Below are positions 1 through 11,285 of a stretch of 64,000 bases of DNA, piece by piece (positions within the stretch are counted from its first letter, which is position 1; each line of letters opens with the position of its first letter). The stretch is taken from positions 1,090,554-1,154,553 of the forward strand of contig CM026429.1 in NCBI GenBank assembly GCA_014871385.1, read 5' to 3'. Both the position numbers and the translations under genes were made by a program. Origin of the DNA: Ceratodon purpureus (lineage: Eukaryota; Streptophyta; Bryopsida; Pseudoditrichales; Ditrichaceae). The notes under the pieces are model-generated. The model did not search any database. It worked only from the letters and a program-made list of their open reading frames with translations, and was not told the DNA's origin.

Positions 1-185
1 CAACACCTTTACTGCTGCCAACATTGCCACCAGGGTTTCCTCCAAGTTCTTCACCAACACCTTTACTGCTGCCAACATTGCCATCAAGGTTTCCTATACC
101 GTTGACATCATTGTTCACAAGGTTTCCTACACCGTTGACATCATTGCTCACAAGGTTTCCTTCTCTACCTCCATGAACACCAATA
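1..185 (-). repeat. In-frame coding minisatellite in the C-terminal part of the F-box/zinc-finger gene
   Basis: Two alternating unit types repeat in frame on the minus strand: one encoding a Gly-Asn-Leu-Val-Asn-Asn-Asp-Val-Asn-like segment and one encoding Gly-Gly-Asn-Val-Gly-Ser-Ser-Lys-Gly-Val. Reading frame is kept throughout, consistent with a real coding repeat that continues past the window edge. Confidence 0.6.
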
Positions 186-2391
186 CTTCTGCCATCATTT
201 TGGTCCCCCAAAAAAGCTTTCCAATTCACAACACCGTCAACTTTGTGGAGGAATTTTGCAAACCTGGACTCAGAATCATTCTCAATAATTCTCTCGAGAG
301 CATCGGCAGCTGCCATTTGTTTAGGGCTTTTCTGCTTACCATGAGGAACTATAGCTCCAAACCCCTTGACATGAGGACCGACGGCTCCACGAGAAGCTCG
401 AGGTCCAACAATTGCAATAACTTCACCAGTTTTACGCTCGTAGTTTACTTCAAGAAGACAGCCGGTATGTGAAATATAATCATTCAAGATTGCAAGAGGA
501 TATTTTGGCCCCTTTCGCTTCCATAGCTCTTCAACAATTCCATGTACTTTTGTTTTTTTATGGGCTTCGTACTTATCAGGACAGTCTGACTCAAAGTAAC
601 ACTTTGCACACTCAAACTTTGACTTGAGAACAATTTCAACAACTTTGACAGGAGATGGTTTTGCAACTTTCGGTGCAAGAGAAGGCTTCACAACCATCTT
701 CCCAATTGTAGCAGACAAGTTTCCAACTTTCGCAGCAAGAGTGAAAGGAAGATTAGGCTTCCTATCAATAGTCTCCACAGTAGAAGGCAACTTTTGAGCA
801 TCGGGAAAATTAGGCTTCCTGATAATATTATTCCCCACAGTAGAAGGCAACTTCTGGGCATCTTGGATCTGCACACAGAATGCAAACTTTGACAATTAGA
901 ATCCATTCTCTTATGATAGTGTTTTCCTTAAAACCATTTTTCTACTTCAGGTTTGCTTACCATAGCAAGTTGAAATTCACAATCCACGGCCGGCAGACTA
1001 TGTGCAATTTTTGCAAGGACGGTGTCTTTTCCTTCTTTTCGTTGACAGTTCACTTTTGTACGCCAAGGTTTCCGTCGAATGCGAAGGGCTCGTGGTGCAC
1101 AAACAGGTTTTGAATCTTCACTTTCAGTATCTTCATCTTCTTCTGAATCTTCTTCTGAAACTGCAAAAACTTCATTGAAATATTCACGGCTTTTCTCACG
1201 GCCTCCCTCAATGTCAGAATCTTCTTCCTCCGCTTCATGCCATTCTTCCATGTCAGAGTCTTCTTCAGCAACTTTCTGAATTGCCATTGTCCGGGATGGA
1301 AAGTGTACCTTTTCCCACTCATGAGTTGCAAGGTTTAACATCCCCATTGCGTATGATCGACAATTGGTGTAATGCCAATTATAAAGCAGCAAATATCCAT
1401 TGCAAAAGCATGGATATACTCTCAGGTTCTCATAACCACTTGGACACTCGTTGAGCATATTATAATTAGCACCAGAGATAACAACATATTTTGCCCACTC
1501 TTCCCTTATTGGATCTACTAGCTCCCACACCGTGACATTTCTTTCTCTGCAATCCTCTCGGGTAGTGAAAATCCGGCCCTCCCAGACCCCCAGGGTATGG
1601 ACATCGCACCCATCCTCTACCGATCCTAAGACCTCCGGAAAATCCATTATAGTCCATGTGTCTCTTTCCATGGAGTACATCAGTAGAATTTCACACCCTG
1701 CGGATATGTACACACTTCCATTGTGGCACATACAGTTGACAATTTGATATAGTAGTCTTCTTCCCATCGCCGGCTTTGCCAATTGCTTCAAACGGGATGA
1801 TGTAGTAGTCCATAACCGGCTCTGAGAATCATAGATTTGTGTCTCTGTGTCAAGGCTGCCCACAACAAGCTTGAAGGAATAGGGTCTCTTAGAAGTGTCC
1901 ACCATCATGCCAATGGCTGATCTGTACTCGCTCTCCTTCGGAGCTGGAGGTACAACATGCCACGTTTTGTTGTGAATATTGAATACACCTTGCTGCTTCA
2001 AGTTGTCAGGATGATCACAAAAGATAAGACCTTCTACTTCAAATGGATCAGTCGTATATGTATATGGGATAGGAAAGCGCTGCCGTTTGAAACTGTACTT
2101 CTTAGAAGCAACATCATAACACACAACTCCATTCAAATACTCAGTGTCATTGCCATAATCATATTCGCCGTGAGGCATGATCACAAAGAATGGTTTCGGT
2201 TCCAATCTTTGCTTTGCCGCATGATTCCACGCTTTGCAGACAAGCCGCAGCCGGAAGAGTTCCTCGAAAGGGAGCTTTTGGTACACATCCTCAAGCTGGA
2301 TGTGATGTTGCAGTTGGCCCCATACTCCTGCATCCAATTCTATGCCATTGTCCTTTGATACCCGACTACGCTTGGAGATCTTTATGTCCAT
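1..2391 (-). CDS. F-box protein with kelch-like body, spliced to a C2H2 zinc finger and dsRNA-binding-like domain (3' end off the left edge)
   Basis: Seen: exon 1 is 2391-961 (477 codons) and the open exon 2 runs 869-1 with no stop. An in-frame stop ends the unspliced reading at 928, but GTAAGC follows the codon for M477 and TGTGTGCAG precedes position 869, so a 91-bp phase-0 intron (960-870) joins two long open frames. Domains: F-box about residues 24-62 (core VYQKLPFEELFRLRLVCKAW); a kelch-like beta-rich body about 70-390; an acidic Glu/Asp/Ser stretch; two near-identical ~20-residue repeats starting DAQKLPSTV; a zinc finger with C564, C567, H580, H586 (CX2CX12HX5H, the U1/JAZ type that binds dsRNA); then about 600-672 an alpha-beta-beta-beta-alpha pattern ending in KSPKQMAAADALERI, as in double-stranded RNA-binding domains; then Gly/Asn repeats. 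The start M at 2391 is preferred to 2466 because the upstream residues look like untranslated sequence. Known: F-box proteins select substrates for SCF ubiquitin ligases. Inference: an RNA-linked substrate adaptor; the fusion depends on the predicted intron. Confidence 0.7.
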
Positions 2392-2593
2392 CGAGACTTG
2401 AATACAAGAGCATAAGAAGAAGAAGCTAGCATGTACTTCCGAAAATGATCCCGACCTTTGTTTCACACTCCTTCAATTCAAACTCTCCGTCCGATCCACT
2501 AATCCTGGCACCACAAAAATCCACCACAGGCGCAATGAAAAACAAGCGCGGAAACTAAAAAAAAAAAAAATCAACGAGAAAGAAGAAACGGCA

Positions 2594-2972
2594 ATGCGCA
2601 GATCCACATCCCTGGAGTTAGAGCTATACTATCTAGCATACTTAAAGTTCCTAGTTTTCCCGAGTCTTTTAAGGAAACAAAAGAACCCTAAGAGATTAAA
2701 TCCTCATGGGAAGTGCCTCACGTCTGAAGAATTCATCCTTGAAAAGAGGTTGAAAGTTGCTAAAGTAGAAGAAGACAAATTCAATGAGAAGCAAGAAAAG
2801 AAGTAGAAGAAGGCAGAGCTTGCAAAATCTAAAAGGGAAGCAAGAATTCAAGTCCAATTTGAAAAGAAGTTAGCTTTGGAGAATAGGAAGAAGAAACTGT
2901 TACAACCTACTTCACTTGTAAAGCGACAAGCTACTTTCATCACCCCTCTAATAAAGCCAGTGATGCACGGTT
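2594..2972 (+). pseudogene. Charged coiled-coil remnant resembling the C-terminus of a pogo/JERKY-type transposase
   Basis: A 70-codon frame (2594-2806) ends in a stop but the same frame continues to 2972 with a Lys/Glu-rich helix. The block CLTSEEFILEKRL followed by long KKAELAKSKREAR-type helices resembles the C-terminal tails of pogo/CENP-B-type DDE transposases. There is no catalytic domain nearby. Recognition is weak; it could equally be a random basic fragment. Confidence 0.25.
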
Positions 2973-3498
2973 AATGGATCCTAGCGTAAATATAGAAGGC
3001 CTTATACATGTGTTCACTATATCTAAGAAAGGTTGCAACTTTAGGACTAGAAATGCCTTTTCATTGTTGACTTCCAATGCAATCCCATGTACTTACCAGT
3101 CACAATCTTACGAAAAAATCAGTAAACAAACTAAACCCACTTTTTGCAATATGTTTCTGAATCCAAATATGCACGGTAAGTGGCATGCTTACGATATATA
3201 AACTTTTGATCAAACAGCCAGACCAAAATCTTTGCTATCTATATATACATATATCCAGTCCTGCGTTTCAAACATGAGGTTCAAGTATCAGTCAAGGAAT
3301 CGTAGCTAAACACTGCACAAAGTAACTTGTGACCCAATTTCCCTCTTCAAAACAATAAGTATCATAATGAAAACAAAATCTAACAATGCCTCTTTGCACA
3401 ACTCAACGCTATCTCTTCGTCTTCCTTGTCTCGTCAAGAATGAAGGGTAGTCAGGCGTTTTTTTAATTCAGGGTTTGAAATGGATTGAAATAACAGCA

Positions 3499-4830
3499 AT
3501 GGAGGGCGGGGGATCACTAATCGCTCTGCCCTTGGGCTTGATGTTCTTCTTCTCGGGGCTCATACTCAATTTCTTACAGGTTTGCAACGACGAATACCCT
3601 GGTTTTAATTAGTCTGGGATTTTTGAATAGAATGCTGATGCTTACGTTTTTTTATCAGGTGCTCTCGGTGATTTTCATATTGCCGTTCTTGCGGAGGGCG
3701 TACAGGGTGGTGAACTACTTCATGATGGATTCCTTGTGGTCTGAGCTTATTTGGCTTGTGGATTGGTGGGCAGGAGTGGAGGTAAGCCTCTTTTTCCACT
3801 TTGCTAATATGCTAAAGTTTGCTTATCCTTGGATATCATTCAATATCTTTGTGGTGCTCTTGTTCAATTTTGGACGCCAATACTGTTGTTATCACAGATG
3901 CGGCTGTACAGTCAGGCAGTCATGGGAGGTTTTAGGTGAGTGGTTTTCATTTCTGTTTCATTGATTGATTTATTTCGTATAATAATCAGTTTTAGCAATG
4001 GAGTTCGTTTGTATTCTGTAGGAAAGGAGCATGCGTTAATCATCGGTAACCATCGGAGCTACATCGACTGGCTCGTAGGCTGGACTCTAGCTCAGGTTTC
4101 TGCCATCTTCTTGTTTTGAATATGTAAATACAAGAGGAAGAGAAACTCCTTTTGGGACTATTCATTTGACTTATCCTTGGATGAATCCGAAGTTTAGGGC
4201 TACTAATATATGTAGTTAAGGTAAACACTATACTAGTTTCGATTAACAAACAACAGATGTGTATACAAGCAGATGGGCTAACACGGTGATGGTGTGCTTG
4301 ATGTTGTTGTAGCGAGTGGGCTGTTTAGGTGGGACTCGGGTTGTCATGAAGAAATCTGGTCCATGTGGTTCTCGGAGTATGTGTTTTTGTCAAGGGATTG
4401 GAAGTTGGATGAAAAGGTTTTGAAGGTAAGGTAGTGTTCTTGAGTTGTTTTTGTTCAGGAATCAAACTGCACTTTACTTACAGAAGTTTCATTGCAGGAT
4501 GGCTACTTTCCGAAAACCTTGTGGGTGGCTCTCTTATCGGATACACGAAGGCGAGGCTTCTGGCTGCACAAGAATTTACAACTAGCTCAGGACTACGTGT
4601 TCCAAGACACGTTCTCGTTCCTCGAACAAAGGTACCTTCAGTCTATCTGAAAGCATTACAGTACAATATATGAATGAGCCTTTTTTTGCACCTAATTATA
4701 TGGTTACAGTTTACAGTCAATCAACATTGGTATCATGACTCCAGGGATTCGTATCAGCTGTGGAGAATCTGCGGGATTTTGTACTACGAAGTTCCCGATG
4801 AACTCGTGAGACAATCTTCATCTCCATGCA
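3499..4830 (+). pseudogene. LPAT2-like 1-acyl-sn-glycerol-3-phosphate acyltransferase pseudogene
   Basis: Seven exons can be followed: 3499-3579, 3659-3781, 3898-3928, 4022-4095, 4313-4425, 4498-4631, 4745-4830, nearly all with GT-AG borders. The first four read cleanly: a hydrophobic N-terminus (SLIALPLGLMFFFSGLILNF), LIWLVDWWAGVE, and the catalytic HX4D box in [13 protein letters not shown]. Known: this family acylates lysophosphatidic acid to phosphatidic acid at the ER. Breaks: exon 5 is 113 bp where intact homologues need about 138, a frameshifting loss just after VMKKS; exon 6 lacks the stretch carrying the EGTR substrate-binding motif and changes frame before YTKARLLAAQEF; exon 7 changes frame after GFVSAVENLRDFV. 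The C-terminal third is absent. Splice sites are better kept than the frame, pointing to a once-normal gene that decayed in place, not a retrocopy. Confidence 0.8.
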
Positions 4831-4878
4831 ACCATCATGATCGATCATGTTTGTTTGTACTCTCATTAATATGATCAT

Positions 4879-6032
4879 TTTCCGCGCCGCACAAACTCTG
4901 CTCCCCAGCGAGACTGCTCCTCAAGGCCCCGGACCTTCACCCGCCAGTTTCTGAAGACCAAGTACGAGAATCAGGAATGCTTCGACAATTGGATCATCGC
5001 CAAGGACCTTGCCGGCGAGGTATGGCACATGACCTTGCAGACTTGGTCCGAGGCTAAGGTACGTATGCAGGGGTAGTTGCATGCTTTTCTCTTGGGACCT
5101 TTCTATCGGGTTTTTAGAGCATCGCACCTGTTTCTTACTTAAATAAATGAGCCTGATCTTTTAGTTGGAAGGATGAGGAGTATTGTGAGCAGTCATCTAC
5201 GGAGGTTTCTCCCACAATCACTCCACTTATCACTCCTACCGACGTAGAACCAACTTCTTCTCCGACGGAAGTTGAAGTTGAAGTTGAGGTGAACTTTGAT
5301 ATGATCATAGCTTCGTCTCTAAATTTAAGAAGTGTATCATGTCCATTGAAGGTAATCTGAAATGACAGAGGTTATGTTTACCCTTGAACGTATCATTCAA
5401 TTGCACTCGTCTTTGATTGAAGGAGAAGGAGAGTCCTACGCAGACATCCAATGGGGCTTCTACCTCAACCACTTCACTTGGCACTCAAACCATAGAACCA
5501 GCTCATTCTCTGACCACAATCGAGATGCGCATTTTAATATCATGACCTTGTTCTGTGTAAATTCTTTGTGTAGATACAAGAAGAGTATTATGCCCACAGA
5601 TTGAAAGTAATCCGAGCTGATGTTTCATAATGAAAGTCCCATTCAATAATTGCTCTCGTCTTCGATTGAAGCAGATGGAGAAGCTTGGGCAGTCCGCCGA
5701 CGGGGCTTCTACCTCAGCCACTCCACTTCGCACTCATACCGTAGAACAAGCTCCTTCTCCGATGGAAATTGAGGTGTGCATTTTGATATCATAGACTCGT
5801 TTTGTGTAACAGTCCAGTCTCTAGATTTAAGAAGTGTTTGGTAGAATGACTCATTCGGGACCCAGACCATGGATGTCACTCATGCGTACTTATGAACCAT
5901 CTTGAATATATTGCACATGCTGAATTGGTTGTTAGGGGTTTATGCTTGGATCTTGAGCTGTATGCAGCTAGGTTGATTCAACGAAGGTGTACTGTGTCAG
6001 AGGGGTTTTGGGCAGTTCAAGAGTTGTTGTAA
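4879..6032 (+). CDS. Unidentified multi-exon gene (possibly decayed) with a triplicated Ser/Thr-rich exon
   Basis: I do not recognise the family. A GC-richer exon around 4879-5059 reads through FLKTKYENQECFDNWIIAKD and ends AAG|GTACGT. Three phase-0 exon copies follow (5172-5288, 5423-5524, 5672-5773), each preceded by a conserved AAG acceptor and encoding Thr/Ser/Glu-rich low-complexity sequence. A possible last exon reads HAELVVRGLCLDLELYAARL to a stop at 6032, before AATAAA-like 3' sequence. The middle triplicate copy has lost its donor (GAG followed by AT instead of GT), so the present transcript may be defective. It may include the true 3' part of the locus next to the LPAT pseudogene, but the first exon does not resemble LPAT. 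Confidence 0.35.
5172..5773 (+). repeat. Tandem triplication of an exon-intron unit (~250 bp)
   Basis: Units share the intron segment before the acceptor (CTCGTCTTNGATTGAAG), the exon body (GGGGCTTCTACCTCA and related) and the segment after the donor (TTTGATATCATAG). Exon copies are 117, 102 and 102 bp, all multiples of three with phase-0 borders. Confidence 0.7.
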
Positions 6033-6044
6033 TGTGATGTAAAT

Positions 6045-6260
6045 AAACTTTGTAATACGTGTGGAGTTTTTTGTTCGTCGGTCTTTGTAAGGGGAAATCC
6101 CATTTGCATCGCGCAGTGTGCTATAGTACCATTTACATTGAATTCTCAGAGATGTTGGAAAGCCCCCTTACATCGCGTATTGCGGTCTAGTACTTCAATC
6201 TTAGACCGTTCAACAGATTATTCTAGTCACGGTATTACAATGATTACTTATAATACATAA
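6045..6260 (+). repeat. Dispersed repeat, first copy (partner at 23800-24010)
   Basis: Shares long blocks with 23800-24010, including GCATCGCGCAGTGTGC, TACATCGCGTA and CTAGTACTTCAATCTT. At the second site this block runs straight into the next repeat (24050 on); here the two parts are separated by the minisatellites at 6420-7590, so this copy has been interrupted. Confidence 0.7.
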
Positions 6261-6419
6261 CGGCAACTTCTGATCTCACAAATGGCACAGTTCCAATTAG
6301 TTAAAGTAATATTTTGTGATAACAACTAGGCGTAAGATCCTACAATTGAAGATTCAAAACTCCTAAAAAAAAAAAAAAACAAACCACACATTAATTTCCA
6401 CTACGTGAATAAAAATTGC

Positions 6420-6712
6420 AGATTTTGGGAGTCGGACGGGGCTCTGTGGACAAGGGTGGACAGGGCGGACGGGGCCCTACGGAAGAGTGGGGGTCGGACG
6501 GGGCCCTGCGAACGAGCGGGGGTCGTACGGGGCTCTGTGGACGAAGGTCGGACAAGTCGTACGGGGCACTGCAGACGAGCGGGGGTCGGACGGGGCGCAA
6601 CGGACGAGCGACGGTCGGACGGGGCGCAACGGACGAGCGACGGTCGGACGGGGCTCTGCGGACGAGCGGCGGTCGGACGGGGCCCTGCGGACGAGCGGGT
6701 TAGACAGGGCGG
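6420..6712 (+). repeat. GC-rich minisatellite (GGTCGGACGGGG family), ~29-30 bp period
   Basis: Core GGTCGGACGGGGC followed by GGACGAGCG repeated about ten times. The same core recurs at 8095-8175, 8870-8970, 12930-13075, 14455-14560 and 24780-24965, so it is a dispersed family. Open frames through it on both strands are by-products of a stop-free GC-rich unit. Confidence 0.85.
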
Positions 6713-7254
6713 ATGCTGGAGCGGATAAGGCTTCGACATAGTTCACGTAGAGGGCCTGACTAGGTTCAGAGTAGACCTATGGAGAGTTGATTTCTTGTAC
6801 ATTTTGTTTTTGTTCTTTTTCTTTCTGTTTTTGAACATAAAGAAGTTAGCCCAACTTGTTGATGTGATTTTCTCTTCTCACGTGGGGTGGAGCACTCTTT
6901 GTACAGAGAAGTTTAATTAGAATATGTCGGTACTTTCCGGGCCATTTATAGGAGTGATTTTCCGGCCAATAATTCCAATAAGGTGATTGTTGCAATGGAA
7001 TAGCACTAAGTGCATTGACAATTGTAAGTTTCTCTTTTTGCAGATACATCTTCTCGATACAGAAAATATTTCAGCCTATGGCAAACAATGCAAGTGATAT
7101 AATAGTATAACAGAGTCTGTCTGCTTGTATGATCAGCCTAGATGCATCAAGTAGCTTCTACCCCTGGTCAGACAACACTAAGTGTCAGAACTCACTAGTA
7201 CAGAATGTTAGTATCAATTCTTGTTTTGTAGTGAGTAAACCCAGTTCGGTAGTA

Positions 7255-7590
7255 TAATTCAGTTCCAGTATCGTTCCGTTCGTCCAAGTCCGTTCCGTTC
7301 TTCCAAGACCATTCAATTCGAATCCGTTCCTTCAAGTCTGTTCAAGACCGTCTAGTTCGCAATAGTCCATTCCGTTCATCCAAGTCCAGTTTCAGTGTTG
7401 AACCGTTCTTCCAAGTCCGTTCCGTTCCGTTCTTCCAAGTCCGTTCCGTTCCGTTCTTCCAAGTCCGTTACCTTCTTCAAATCCGTACCGTTCCGTTCTT
7501 CCACGTCCATTCCGTTCCGTTCCGTTCTTCCAAGTCCGATTGTCCAAGTCCGATCCGTTCCGTTCCGCTCTTCCGAGACCGTTTAATATG
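7255..7590 (+). repeat. Pyrimidine-rich minisatellite (TTCCAAGTCCGTTCCG unit)
   Basis: About fifteen imperfect copies of a 15-20 bp unit, strongly biased to C and T on the plus strand. Related TCCGT-rich sequence appears at 30870-31290. Confidence 0.8.
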
Positions 7591-7960
7591 TCCGTGGGCA
7601 TCTTTAGAATGTAGAAATTTATTTATTTTGGCTTAAAGCATGCTTTCAAGCCGTGGAAATGGAGGTTTCAGACTTAAGGATGCGGAAGAGAACATTTCCC
7701 GTAACGCGGATGCGGTGAGCAGGTCCCGTAGCAAAGGGACCTAAACCTCCGTAGGTGAAGGGTGCTCCGTAGGAGGCCCCCCGTACTGAAGATCAATGGA
7801 ACAAGGAGAGTGGATTTCCGTCATACAGTTGTGGTGAGCTGGTCCCGTAGGAAAGGGTCCATCACCTCCGTAGGTGCAAGGTGCTCCGTAGGACGCCCCC
7901 GTACTAAAGGCCAATTCAACACGGATGACCGGAGTATCCGTTTGGATGTAATGTTCAACC
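7570..7960 (+). repeat. Dispersed repeat containing CCTCCGTAGGTG units (partner at 24050-24790)
   Basis: Matches 24050-24400 plus 24616-24790 closely (for example ATGTCCGTGGGCATCTTTAG and GCTTAAAGCATGCTTT). Internal sub-repeats carry ACCTCCGTAGGTG, CTCCGTAGGAGGC and AAAGGCCAATTC. This copy supplies the empty site for the MITE at 24403-24613. Confidence 0.8.
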
Positions 7961-9066
7961 GTGAGAGACGGCTGGCGTACGGATTGCAAGAAGCCCTATT
8001 TACTAGTATACTTCCGTTATGTTTGTTTTCTAACACACATGTATCTTAAGAAGATCAATAGACAAAGGGTTTCAATTTAAAGAGACGTCAAGGCGGACGA
8101 AGGAACGGACGGGGCGGAAAAGGGGTCAGACGGGGCAGACCATGGGTGGAAGTGGGCAGATCAGGGGTTGGACGGGGCGGTTTAGGGTTGTAATTCCACG
8201 GGGCGAATTCCCTGTTTGTACTATACAGTGAATAGGTAGATTAGTGTTGGAAACAATAATAACCAACGGTATCACGGTTCCACCTAAATTCCATGGATGC
8301 GATATAGTATTCAACTCGAATCCTATGTTTACACCAATGTAACAAAGCCGAATTCCATGATGACACCACTCTAACTGGGGAGAGACTTGTGTGGAGAATT
8401 CCTCGTCTACGGAGTTTCTACGGAGTTTGAATTTGGGGTGCAGTTTTTTTACGAAAGGAAGGAGCGTAGCCGACGGAACAGATGCTCAGTTAGCATAGTT
8501 CCGTAACAGCAATCGAGTGAGCAGATTATGGTAGTTTGCGAATCACGGGTAGACAACGGAGTCGGAGATTTGAAAAAATGTTTCCTATCGAGATGAGCGT
8601 ATTGACGGCGGACGAACTCCGCGGAAGAATGGATAGCCACGGAAGTAGGTGCAATCAGTTAAATTTTAATTCAGAATTTAATCATATTGTTTGGGTTTGT
8701 TGGAGGATTGACTTGAGCGGTTGAGCTCGTATTCTGATGTTCACTGACAATACATCAGAACAACCTATTGTATGGAATTTCAAAATGAAACATGAGAATA
8801 GGAATACTACATTGTATAACCAAAAAAACTGCATGCATTAGGGTTTCAAGGTTGAGGGTTTAGGCATGGACCGGTCGGACGGGGCGGGCTGGTCCGCCAA
8901 TGCGGACTGGGCGATGCGGACAGGGCGGGCTGGTCCGCCAAATCGGACTAGGCGGACAGGTCGAACGGGGCGGAAAACCGTGGTGACCTGTACACCTGTT
9001 TGAATAAGTAATAAGCAATAGTTGCTTTAAACCAAAAATTGAAATAACAATCCTACTCATTTGGTA
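7961..9066. other. Gene-free stretch of mixed repeats
   Basis: Contains short GGACGGGGCGG runs (8095-8175, 8870-8970). Flanking sequence is shared with 12846-13155: TTAGTGTTGGAAACAATAA on one side and AAACCGTGGTGACCT on the other, so this is a second copy of the same minisatellite-bearing segment. No supportable gene. Confidence 0.6.
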
Positions 9067-10870
9067 AAGTCAAATTCCATGGTTACACCGGTGTGTTCAA
9101 GTCAAATCCCATGGTCACACCCGTGTTAGTGAGTAGAATGTCGTGGTACACCGGTGCGACCACAACAGGATTCCATACTTGCACCGGTGTTACTAAGAGG
9201 AAGGTACACGGGTGTAACCGGGTGTAACCGGGTGTATTATATTGGTTACACTAGTGTATCTTAGCAGAGTTCCATGGTCACACCTGTGTATCCCAGTCAA
9301 ATCCGACGGTTACACTGGTGTATTCAATTCAAATTCCATGGTAACACCGGTGTGTTCAAGTTTAACCCCATGGTTACACCGGTGTCTCCAAGTCAAATTT
9401 TATGGGTTACACCGGTGTATTCAAGCCAAATCCTATGGATACACTGGTGTAACCAAGCCAGAGTTCGTGATGACACCGGTGTAACCAAGCCAAATTCTAT
9501 GATAAACACCAAAGTAGGTCAATAGAGCCTTCTGGGTATATGCCTGTAACTCGGGAGCACTGCACGATTATGATAGTGTACCTGAGTGGTATCTCCTCCT
9601 AACATTTCTATCACCTAGCAAAACTCCATGGTTACACCGGTGTAACAAAGCGGGATCTTGTAGTTTCCAGGGTGTAACCGAGTGAAATATCTTGGTGACA
9701 CCGGTGTATTCTACCCATATTCCATGGTTACACCTGTGTATTTTAGTCGAATTCCCTGGTTACACCAATTTTACTAAGTAGAATCGGGTGGTACACCGAT
9801 GCTACCCATCAGGATTCCATTATTACACTGGTGTTGCTAAGTGGAAGGTACACGGGTGGAACCGGGCAAAGCATAGTGGTTACACCTGTGTATTTTAGTG
9901 GAATTCCCTTGTTACACCGGTGTACTCAAGTCAAATTCCAGGGTTACACTGGTGTATATTAGTCAAATTCCATGGTTACACCGGTGTGTCCGAGTCAAAT
10001 CCTATGGTCACTGGTGTATTCCAACCAAATCCGATGGTTACACCGGTGTGTTCGAGTCAAATCCCATGGTTACTACTGTGTTACTGAGTAGAATCTCATG
10101 GTACACCAGTGCTACCACAACAGGATTCCTTACTTACACTGGTGTTGCTAGGTGGAAGGTACACCGGTATAACCGGGTGCAGCATATTGGTTACACCGGT
10201 GTATATTAGCCAAATTCCCTGGTTACACCGGTATATTGAAGTAAAATCAGATGGTTACACCGGTGTATTCCAACCAAATCGGATGGTTACACCGGTCTAT
10301 TCGAGTCAAATCTCATGGCTACGCCTGTGTTACTGAGTAGAATCTCGTGGTACACCGGTCTCACCCATCAGGATTCCATGATTACACCTGTGTTGCTAAG
10401 CGGAACGTACACGGGTGTAACCGGGTGCAGCATATTGGTTACACCGGTGTATATTAGCCGAATTCCCTGGTTACACCGGTGTACTTAAGTCAAATTCCAT
10501 GGTCACACCGGTGTATTGAAGTAAAATCTGATGGTTACACTGGTGTATTCGAGTCCAATCCCATGGTTACACCAGTGTATTCGAGTCAAATACCATGGTT
10601 ACACCTGTGTTACTGAGTAGAATCTCGTGGTACACCGGTCTCACCCATCAGGATTCCATGATTACACCTGTGTTGCTAAGCGGAACGTACACGGGTGTAA
10701 CCGGGTGCAGCATATTGGTTACACCGGTTCATATTAGCCGAATTCCATGGTTACACCGGTGTATTCAAGTGAAATTCCATAGTTACAGCAGGGTATACAC
10801 GTCAAATACCATGGAAACACCAATTTTTACTGAGTGGAATCTGGTGCTACACCGGTGCTACCGGACCTCC
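9067..10870. repeat. Satellite array, block 1 (~32-bp monomer with palindrome TTACACCGGTGTAA)
   Basis: Monomers of 32-33 bp such as GGTTACACCGGTGTATTC plus a CAAGTCAAATTCCAT-type spacer repeat with 10-25 percent divergence. The 14-bp core TTACACCGGTGTAA is a perfect palindrome holding an ACCGGT. Higher-order repeats are visible: a ~280-bp set of monomers starting TACTGAGTAGAATCTCGTGG at 10331 recurs at 10611 almost unchanged. Frames reading VTPVYSSQIPWLHRC are translations of the array, not genes. Confidence 0.95.
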
Positions 10871-11285
10871 GAATTTGGATACACGAGCGTTTGTAAGAGC
10901 CAGCCTAACTAATGGGCTTTTTACTTCAAAAACCTTGAAATTTTCGAATTTTGGGCCCCCCCTAGATCATTTTTGGTGAATTTGAATTCAAAAGTAGGGC
11001 CTGCGGCCCAAAATTACTCTAAGAGCATACCTCTATGAATTTTAAACTAAAACATAAAAACTAGGAGGTTCATCAAGCCTCCTCCCCAACCAAATCCTTG
11101 AAATGTTTCAATTTTGGGCCCTCATCTAGACCATTTTTGATGATTTGGAATTCAAAAATGGGGCATGCGGCCCAAAATTACTCTTGGAGCATATCTCCAT
11201 GAATTTTAAACTAAAAACCTAAAAACTAGGGGGTTCATCAACCCTCCTCCCCGCCAAAAAAAACGCTCGTTGGTGTAATTTCCGG
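10871..11285. mobile_element. Non-autonomous element A nested in the satellite (internal ~185-bp tandem units)
   Basis: Ends contain ATACACGAGCGTTT on the left (10880-10892) and AAACGCTCGTTGGTGTAAT on the right (11261 on), an imperfect inverted repeat. Inside are two ~185-bp units with GGGCCTGCGGCCCAAAATTA. The direct repeat CCGGTGCTACC flanks both sides, compatible with an 11-bp target duplication of satellite sequence, as made by MULE-type elements. Confidence 0.65.

Noticed and set aside
928-960. Stop at 928 as the true end of the F-box protein
   Set aside because: A strong donor just before it and a clean downstream open exon in phase make an intron more likely, though RNA evidence is needed.
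6391-6746. Arg/Pro/Gly-rich open frames on both strands
   Set aside because: Produced by a stop-free GC-rich minisatellite.
7392-7601. Ser/Val/Pro or Arg/Glu repeat proteins
   Set aside because: Translations of the TCCGTTCC minisatellite on either strand.
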